IMG/VR virus record: IMGVR_UViG_3300035698_004409
Location: 1 to 28,161 of that record
Strand: one strand, 5' to 3'
DNA length: 28,161 bases
Source of the DNA: a virus
The notes below the pieces were generated by a model. The model did no database searches. It was not told where the DNA came from and saw only the letters and a program-made list of their open reading frames with translations. Below are positions 23,190 to 28,161 of this stretch, one piece after another. A program made the translations under genes and the position numbers. Within the stretch, counting starts at the first letter, position 1. Every line of letters begins with the position of its first letter.

Positions 23190-26100
23190 AAAATACAGGC
23201 ATTAAAAAGTTGTTTGCGGCTGCCATGTTGACCGGGATTGTTACTGCCGTTGTGGTCATGAATCCGGGTGAGAACTTATCGATATTAGATGATACTACCG
23301 TTGAAATGGTTAAGGCCGGTAGAACGCAAAGCGCGGGACGGCATGAGCGCCGTGGCAAAAGTAAAGGCTATGAAGTTAAGTCTCTAAGGAGCAAAAACAG
23401 CTATACTTTGGTGGTTGATGACACCACACTGACAACGATTATCAGTAATAATTACATGCACTACAAAGACAATGATGGACTTTTCAAAAAAATCGACCTC
23501 ACCGTTTATGATGTTGCCGATACTGCAATGACACGCGGAGACCGGAAACATGAAAAGTTTGTTGACGCTGGCAATTACCGTGCCACATGGTTTGATGGTA
23601 AGGATCATGATTATACGTTTTATTGGAGCGATAGCACATATGCGAAGTACGAAGCGTTGTTTGATACCGATGCGGTTTCGGTCGAAACAGAGTATAAAAC
23701 CAACGGAGTCAAGCAGACGATTAAAACAGCCGATACGACGGTAAAAGAACTGCGGTGGTTAATTGAGGCCAACACCGGATACCGGATTGAAAACGGGGCT
23801 ATTATATACGATGGCGATGAATGTAAAGTGAGTGCGCCGTGGGGTAAGGATGCGGACGGTTCTATCTTTGATATTGTGGTAAGCATCGAAGGTGACACGC
23901 TGGTTTATAATTTTGAGCCTGAATCATATCCGATCATTATTGATCCAACGACAATGATAGGCTTCCCTTATGTGGCTTCTTGGTACGGTTATGATGCGTC
24001 CACTTATTTAACGGGGAGAAATGCAACGACTGGTCATCCGGTATCCGGTATCATCGGGCAATGGGGTGCAGGTCCCCCCTTTATGAACGGCAGAGTGTTC
24101 TATATGCTTGATACAAGCGGTCTACCTGACAACGCAATGGTTACCGCTGCCTTATTATATTTGGGGAATTGCATAACAGACGATGATGATACTGTATTTA
24201 ATTTACATGTTTTGAATGGTACAATGAACGCCCCAAATGCTTCGAGCTGGTTTAATGATTTCACTATGTGGCAATCAAGTGGTGACTACACGAGCTTTAT
24301 CACTGACCTCGTAACACCAACGGCATCATCAACATGGGCTGTTAATGATAGTGTGAAGTTTAACCTCAATGCTGCTGGGTTGTCTGCAATATCACTGACC
24401 GATAGCACTAAATATGTTGCCTTGTCAAGTCGCGATATAACTGCAACGGCGAACTCAGGCAAGGAATATTTAACTGTGGCCGGTAATACATCCTTACAGG
24501 TGACTTATACTCTGCTTAGTCCTTTTCCTCCTAATGATTTCGCACTTGACAATACTGGAATCGCTGGCTCTGAGAGTTTGGCGTTTTCGTTCACGCGGAC
24601 GTACTCGACAGATGTCACCTCCGTGGTGATAAAAGATAGTGACAGTACCCTTATTGCAACACTCACCACATCGCAAGTATCGGGTTTTGTTGGTGGTCTT
24701 GATGCGGGGACTTTATATAATTTGCATGTGAAAGTAGATTCTGTCGGATACGCTGCTTATTCAAATGTCGCTACCGGAACGACAAAACCGAACGCCCCGA
24801 CAATATCAATTCCTCATGTGTTCGCTGATAGCGTCAGGGTCGTTCTTGGCGTGAACAGTAACACCGCCAATATTGATTATGCAGTTAGGATCGAACTTGA
24901 CGATGGCACACGTGCGTTCTGGACAGCCGCAGGGGATACAGGCGCGGTTGCCTGGCAAACGCTTGTCGAGTGGGGGGACACGCTTCATATCGACAAATAT
25001 ATTGATGCAGCTGATGTCGCATATATTGAGGTGCAAGCTGCCGCGATAGGGGGCATTGCGCCATTTAGCGATTATGAAATAGTTGGATTCACGGCATGGG
25101 ACCCGGAGGTGACGTTTCCTATTACAACAATATCGTCATGGTCAACAAACCCCGATCTGATTAATAATTATCTTGCGGCCAGATCGGAGACGGTAGCGGA
25201 TAGTTTAAATGCCAATCAATCAGGCTCAGGAAGTTTAGGACATAATACAGGGTTTTATATCGGCAGGCTTGCGAACGAGTTCAAAATACCAAGCGTCAAC
25301 GCGATAAAAAGCGGGTATTTTACCATTGACATAACAGCCGATAACACGACAACCGATTTCAATATATTGACTCGTGAGGGTACGTGGGACAGGTCGGACG
25401 CGAAGATCAACGCATACTACAAATGGCACGGCTGGGCAGCGGGTGACGCGGCTTATACAGGCGCGGCCATGACCACTCCATTATCGACATCGGGCGTCGG
25501 CACCGGTACGCAGAACATTGTTATAAATGCGAATGGCTTGGCTGCTCTCAATGCGGCAAGAGCGGCGAGCGACACGCTAAATGTCATGATGATAAGTGAC
25601 CAGGACAGCGCTGCATCAGCACCAACGGACTCGGAATTGATTGCTGTCCTGTTGTCATCAATATCGGTAACGATTCTGTATGATTCGACTGAAGTAGCCG
25701 CGTCGAGTTTTGCAATGACACCTGTTGCTTCCGATTCGATAGATGTGAGTTGGACGCACAATCTTGCGACCAATATCGGCTTCCGCGTTGTCGATGCTGT
25801 CACAGGGTTGATTGTCGCCGGAATCGATACAACAGCGCAGGGAGCGACATCTCTGGGGATTGGTGGCCTGACGCCGAATACCTTGTATTCGTGGAAGATT
25901 GAAACGGTCGGCGGTACGCATGATGGCGATATCAGTTCAACGCTTGCCTCGTACACGTATGCGGTGCCGACCATCGCGCCGACACTCTCGTCTTCAAGTT
26001 CAACAACAGTCAAGGTTGTAATCGACACAACCGGCACGGGAAATCCATCGTATACGAAATATTTAACCATGTTCATCACAACCGCAGGTGACACGCTGAT

Positions 26101-26293
26101 TGCGGACGCGGCAGGCGATTCACTCAGAGACATCGACCCGGTATTCGTCAGCGCTGATTCATTGAACGCTGATATCGATGATACGTGGGCGTGGGTCACA
26201 TGGCTCGCTCACGGCGGCACGTCAGGCACGACATACACAGCAGAGCCGGGACTTACGCAAAATGTGAAAATATTCGAGAAATCGGGACCTTAA
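23186..26293 (+). CDS. Signal-bearing multidomain surface/tail fibre-like protein
   Basis: A 1035-residue protein. The start MKNTGIKKLFAAAMLTGIVT reads as a signal peptide or anchor. A region to ~250 ends in YPIIIDPT (248-255), a motif I associate with secreted DNRLRE-type surface proteins. A domain at ~255-445 with 'SSWFNDFTMWQSSGDYTS' resembles one in the hub gene; a related unit recurs at ~640-835 (EFKIPSVNAIKSGYFTIDI). FnIII-like modules lie at ~445-640 and ~835-1035 ('IDVSWTHNLATNIGFRVV', 'LTPNTLYSWKIETVGG'). ATG 23186 has AGGGGA before it; an in-frame ATG at 23162 lies in the micropeptide. The first two thirds prefer T-ending codons, unlike the neighbours. It may be a receptor-binding fibre or a protein placed on the host surface. 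Confidence 0.65.
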   Translation: MKNTGIKKLFAAAMLTGIVTAVVVMNPGENLSILDDTTVEMVKAGRTQSAGRHERRGKSKGYEVKSLRSKNSYTLVVDDTTLTTIISNNYMHYKDNDGLFKKIDLTVYDVADTAMTRGDRKHEKFVDAGNYRATWFDGKDHDYTFYWSDSTYAKYEALFDTDAVSVETEYKTNGVKQTIKTADTTVKELRWLIEANTGYRIENGAIIYDGDECKVSAPWGKDADGSIFDIVVSIEGDTLVYNFEPESYPIIIDPTTMIGFPYVASWYGYDASTYLTGRNATTGHPVSGIIGQWGAGPPFMNGRVFYMLDTSGLPDNAMVTAALLYLGNCITDDDDTVFNLHVLNGTMNAPNASSWFNDFTMWQSSGDYTSFITDLVTPTASSTWAVNDSVKFNLNAAGLSAISLTDSTKYVALSSRDITATANSGKEYLTVAGNTSLQVTYTLLSPFPPNDFALDNTGIAGSESLAFSFTRTYSTDVTSVVIKDSDSTLIATLTTSQVSGFVGGLDAGTLYNLHVKVDSVGYAAYSNVATGTTKPNAPTISIPHVFADSVRVVLGVNSNTANIDYAVRIELDDGTRAFWTAAGDTGAVAWQTLVEWGDTLHIDKYIDAADVAYIEVQAAAIGGIAPFSDYEIVGFTAWDPEVTFPITTISSWSTNPDLINNYLAARSETVADSLNANQSGSGSLGHNTGFYIGRLANEFKIPSVNAIKSGYFTIDITADNTTTDFNILTREGTWDRSDAKINAYYKWHGWAAGDAAYTGAAMTTPLSTSGVGTGTQNIVINANGLAALNAARAASDTLNVMMISDQDSAASAPTDSELIAVLLSSISVTILYDSTEVAASSFAMTPVASDSIDVSWTHNLATNIGFRVVDAVTGLIVAGIDTTAQGATSLGIGGLTPNTLYSWKIETVGGTHDGDISSTLASYTYAVPTIAPTLSSSSSTTVKVVIDTTGTGNPSYTKYLTMFITTAGDTLIADAAGDSLRDIDPVFVSADSLNADIDDTWAWVTWLAHGGTSGTTYTAEPGLTQNVKIFEKSGP

Positions 26294-26311
26294 TGTGGAG
26301 GGGTGGGTGGA

Positions 26312-26524
26312 ATGTCAGACAAAGAAAGCTTGCCGGAAGAGTATACTAACCGCGAACTGTATCTAATGATGAAGGGGTTGAGGGACGACATCAAAAAACT
26401 TTCAGAGTTATACACTCGCGTTAGTAGTCTCGAGCGATGGCGTTCATTTACCTTAGGAGCCGTATCAATTATTACAATTGTGATACTTCCAATTACGTGG
26501 GTAGTAGTAAGAAATATGCAATAA
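26312..26524 (+). CDS. Coiled-coil plus C-terminal TM protein, XhlA-like holin partner candidate
   Basis: A 70-residue protein. Residues ~10-42 are charged and helical (MMKGLRDDIKKLSELYTRVS), followed by 'SLERWRSFTLGAVSIITIVILPITWVVV', one transmembrane helix at the C-terminus. This layout is that of XhlA/hemolysin-type proteins found in phage lysis clusters, where they cooperate with a holin. GGAGG at 26297-26301 precedes ATG 26312 by 10 bases; a GTG at 26303 is an in-frame alternative. It opens the probable lysis module. Confidence 0.6.
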   Translation: MSDKESLPEEYTNRELYLMMKGLRDDIKKLSELYTRVSSLERWRSFTLGAVSIITIVILPITWVVVRNMQ

Positions 26525-26542
26525 AGGTGGAGAGGACACGCA

Positions 26543-26956
26543 ATGATACTGAGACCGGTACTTGAAATCATCAGGGTCGAAGAAGACTATGACAACGGGA
26601 CGTTCGGTATTTTGAGAATCAACAAACAAGTGGTATGCTGGACACTCGAAGAGAATGACGAACTGAACGCATCGAACGTGTCATCGATCCCAGCACAGCA
26701 GTATGAGTGTCTGAGATATTCAAGCGGCAAATACCACGACACGTTTCAGATCATGGATGTGCCGAACAGATCGCTCATACTGTTTCATGCCGGCAATACA
26801 GACGACGATACTGCTGGCTGTGTGCTGCTTGGAACGTCCATAGGTGAGCTACGCGGCGACAGGGCTGTTCTCGGCTCATGTGATGCGTTCACGGACTTCG
26901 TATCGATACTGAGACCGTTCGAAAAGCTGTCACTGACAATCAGAGAGGAATACTAA
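26543..26956 (+). CDS. DUF5675-like protein, lysis-enzyme candidate
   Basis: A 137-residue protein with the DUF5675 pattern: an N-terminal 'GTFGILRINKQVVCWTLEEN', a middle 'IPAQQYECLRYSSGKYHDTF', and the strongly conserved 'ILFHAGNTDDDTAGCVLLG' holding H82, N85 and C93. The His/Cys pair recalls an L,D-transpeptidase-like active site, and the family sits in phage lysis regions, so a peptidoglycan role is plausible but not shown. GGAGAGGA lies before ATG 26543; the stop overlaps the next start (TAATG). No other endolysin (amidase, lysozyme, CHAP) is visible in the window. Confidence 0.7.
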   Translation: MILRPVLEIIRVEEDYDNGTFGILRINKQVVCWTLEENDELNASNVSSIPAQQYECLRYSSGKYHDTFQIMDVPNRSLILFHAGNTDDDTAGCVLLGTSIGELRGDRAVLGSCDAFTDFVSILRPFEKLSLTIREEY

Positions 26957-27471
26957 TGAAAAAACAATATCTCGCGAACTGGTATCTCTTGATTGTGACG
27001 CTTGTCTTCGGGCTGCTTCGCGGCATCGAGCAAGGAATTGTCATGAGCATGATCAACGATCCGATGAACCTCGGGATCGCTGGTGCGAGGGGCCATGTCG
27101 CATTCGACAAATATCACGCGATAAATGGATCAGTCGTGATACTCGCAATTGTTCTCGCATATACACTGATCAGGACACGGCCTCGGCTCATGCTGCTCTT
27201 CGGCCTCTGGCTTATCCTGTGGGAGTCGTTCGAGGTAGGATACTCGTACTCGCGAAGTGGGATCGCGATTCAAGGTTATGAGCATATAAATTATTTCGAT
27301 CTAATTTCTATATATCTCAACAACTGGCAGACGTGGCTGATCCACGCCGTCAGAGTCACCACTAGCACAATATTATTCATCGGAGGATGCAGTGAAACGA
27401 ATTATTTTGGCATTTTGCGCTATCGTCGTCATGATGATTATTGCGACGGCGGCATTCGCAGGCCCGATTGA
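26956..27471 (+). CDS. Four-TM membrane protein of the lysis region
   Basis: A 171-residue protein with about four hydrophobic helices: residues ~8-30 (NWYLLIVTLVFGLLRGI), ~57-72 (GSVVILAIVLAYTLI), ~76-95 (PRLMLLFGLWLILW) and ~128-145 (LIHAVRVTTSTILFIGG). The start overlaps the previous stop (TAATG) behind GAGAGGA. The C-terminal ~27 residues overlap the next gene by 80 bases in another frame and look like incidental coding, so the natural end may be shorter or the frame may be disturbed there. A holin or membrane accessory role is inferred from position; I do not recognise the family. Confidence 0.55.
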   Translation: MKKQYLANWYLLIVTLVFGLLRGIEQGIVMSMINDPMNLGIAGARGHVAFDKYHAINGSVVILAIVLAYTLIRTRPRLMLLFGLWLILWESFEVGYSYSRSGIAIQGYEHINYFDLISIYLNNWQTWLIHAVRVTTSTILFIGGCSETNYFGILRYRRHDDYCDGGIRRPD

Positions 27472-27769
27472 TTTTATCAAGGACAAGATCGGCGGGGGCG
27501 TCGTATGGGGTCTTGTCTCTGTTGCAATGAGTATTGCAGGCGCATTCATTGGCAAGGGCGTCTATGATATGAAAAAAGCGAAGACGGCGCTCAGAGAGAT
27601 CGCTGAAGTTCATGAAAAGTACAAACACGCCATCGATCCAAAAAGCAAAGGTGGAAAAACGATCACTCAGGACGAATGGGGCGAGATCGGCAAGGAATCT
27701 GTCGAGGCAATCGTGGCGCTAATAGGCGCACTTCCGATGAAATGGACGAAGAAACTCGGCATAAAATAG
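27392..27769 (+). CDS. Signal-bearing small membrane protein, holin candidate
   Basis: Predicted to be 125 residues: a Sec signal (MKRIILAFCAIVVMMIIATA then AFA|GPID, residues 1-23), a second hydrophobic helix (GGGVVWGLVSVAMSIAGAFI, ~33-52), then a charged domain with 'KKAKTALREIAEVHEKYKHA' and a C-terminal amphipathic end. Two hydrophobic helices and a charged tail at the end of the late operon fit a class II-type holin or a lysis accessory protein. The start is GTG 27392 with GGAGGA at 27382-27387. The gene overlaps its predecessor by 80 bases and is followed by a strong terminator, so it closes the late transcript. Confidence 0.6.
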   Translation: MKRIILAFCAIVVMMIIATAAFAGPIDFIKDKIGGGVVWGLVSVAMSIAGAFIGKGVYDMKKAKTALREIAEVHEKYKHAIDPKSKGGKTITQDEWGEIGKESVEAIVALIGALPMKWTKKLGIK

Positions 27770-27793
27770 GGCCTGTAAAGTACAATATACACG

Positions 27794-27826
27794 AAAAGCG
27801 AGATATACACTGTCTCGCTTTTTTTT
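27794..27826 (+). terminator. Strong intrinsic terminator closing the late operon
   Basis: AAAAGCGAGA (27794-27803) pairs exactly with TCTCGCTTTT (27813-27822) around a 9-base loop, and an eight-T run (27819-27826) follows the GC part. It lies 25 bases after the last late gene and separates it from the pentapeptide gene. The A-run on the left makes it possibly active in both directions. Confidence 0.9.
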
Positions 27827-27850
27827 GTTTATAAACGACTTACAGGTATA

Positions 27851-27900
27851 ATGCAAATAATGCATAAAATGCTTGATTTTATCATATAATATATTATAAT
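27851..27900 (+). promoter_or_regulatory. Promoter candidate with overlapping inverted repeats
   Basis: TTGATT (27873-27878) and TATAAT (27895-27900) are separated by 16 bases, 46 bases before the pentapeptide start. Just upstream, ATGCA(N5)TGCAT at 27851-27865 overlaps GCAT(AAA)ATGC at 27862-27872, two small palindromes that could bind a regulator. A second TATAAT (27847-27852) with a poor -35 lies nearby. The region after the terminator thus seems to start its own transcript. Confidence 0.5.
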
Positions 27901-27945
27901 GTAATAGGCAAGAAGAGATAAACCACAACAAGGAGACACGGCGAA

Positions 27946-28161
27946 ATGAGAGAACTAACTGAATCCGAAAAGACAGTAATTAATGATCATGCAAATTGGA
28001 TTAAAGACAGAAGTGGCTTCCGTGCCAACCTGAGGGGTTCCAACTTGACTGATGCCAACTTGAGGGGTTACGACTTGACTGATGCCGACTTGAGGAATGC
28101 CTACTTGACTGGTGCCGACTTGACTGATGCCAACTTGAGGAATGCCTACTTGACTGATGCC
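27946..28161 (+). CDS. Pentapeptide-repeat protein, 3' end outside the window
   Basis: After a 25-residue lead ([20 protein letters not shown]...) the frame enters pentapeptide repeats of the A(D/N)Lxx type: nine units are visible ([45 protein letters not shown]) before the window edge. The DNA shows a matching 15-bp period. Such repeats fold into a right-handed beta helix; known members mimic DNA and protect or inhibit gyrase (Qnr, MfpA), but most have no known role. AGGAG precedes ATG 27946. It stands beyond the late terminator with its own promoter-like sequence, like a moron gene. The length and any partner domain cannot be seen. Confidence 0.85.
   Translation, partial: MRELTESEKTVINDHANWIKDRSGFRANLRGSNLTDANLRGYDLTDADLRNAYLTGADLTDANLRNAYLTDA

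Noticed and set aside
25453-26199. 248-residue antisense open frame
   Set aside because: It lies opposite the FnIII-rich coding strand; repetitive Ser/Val content reflects codon bias of the sense gene. No gene on the minus strand is otherwise supported.
26293-26349. 18-codon frame starting in the TAATG at the end of the surface protein gene
   Set aside because: It overlaps the better supported coiled-coil/TM gene and has no distinctive content or proper ribosome binding site.

Overview
The window looks like most of the late half of a tailed double-stranded DNA phage (or prophage) with a long non-contractile, siphovirus-type tail. Every gene I accept is on the + strand, genes are tightly packed (many ATGA or TAATG overlaps), and the order follows the usual head-neck-tail-lysis plan. 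I see no integrase, repressor, tRNA, rRNA or CRISPR, so neither lifestyle nor host can be read from the sequence. Frequent AGGAGG-like ribosome binding sites, GTG and TTG starts and Sec-type signal peptides point to a bacterial host of unknown group.

Layout: (1) 1-3368, end of an early/replication region: a small Cys-containing protein, an internally deleted DNA methyltransferase remnant, a large zinc finger/TOPRIM/P-loop primase-helicase, then a run of very small genes (three membrane-type micropeptides and a helix-turn-helix protein). (2) 3369-3935, a gene-free AT-rich stretch with ten copies of the heptamer GCCTACA/TGTAGGC, an 11-bp inverted repeat, a promoter-like element and a hairpin: an origin or operator candidate placed directly before the packaging genes. 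(3) 3936-9046, small and large terminase, portal, scaffold, and SU10/DUF5309-type major capsid protein. (4) 9098-14696, accessory head and neck region: two Sec-signal-bearing proteins (one lectin-like, one resembling a virion structural family), a 19-residue signal-like micropeptide, connector-type proteins, a Mu F-like minor head protein, an HExxH metallopeptidase-like protein, and two tail-terminator-like proteins. (5) 14709-18612, tail tube, a G/GT tail chaperone pair with an A7 slippery -1 frameshift site, and tape measure. (6) 18612-26293, tail tip: small distal protein, hub, FnIII protein, a 32-residue membrane peptide, and a 1035-residue signal-bearing multidomain surface protein. (7) 26312-27769, probable lysis module (coiled-coil/TM protein, DUF5675-like protein, multi-TM protein, signal-bearing membrane protein) closed by a strong intrinsic terminator. 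(8) 27946 onward, a separately transcribed pentapeptide-repeat gene cut by the window end.

Most worth following: the symmetric heptamer array; export signals on proteins embedded among virion genes; a domain recurring in the hub and the surface protein; the methyltransferase emptied of its catalytic core; the frameshifted tail chaperone with a Cys-rich T part; and a lysis region with no canonical endolysin.
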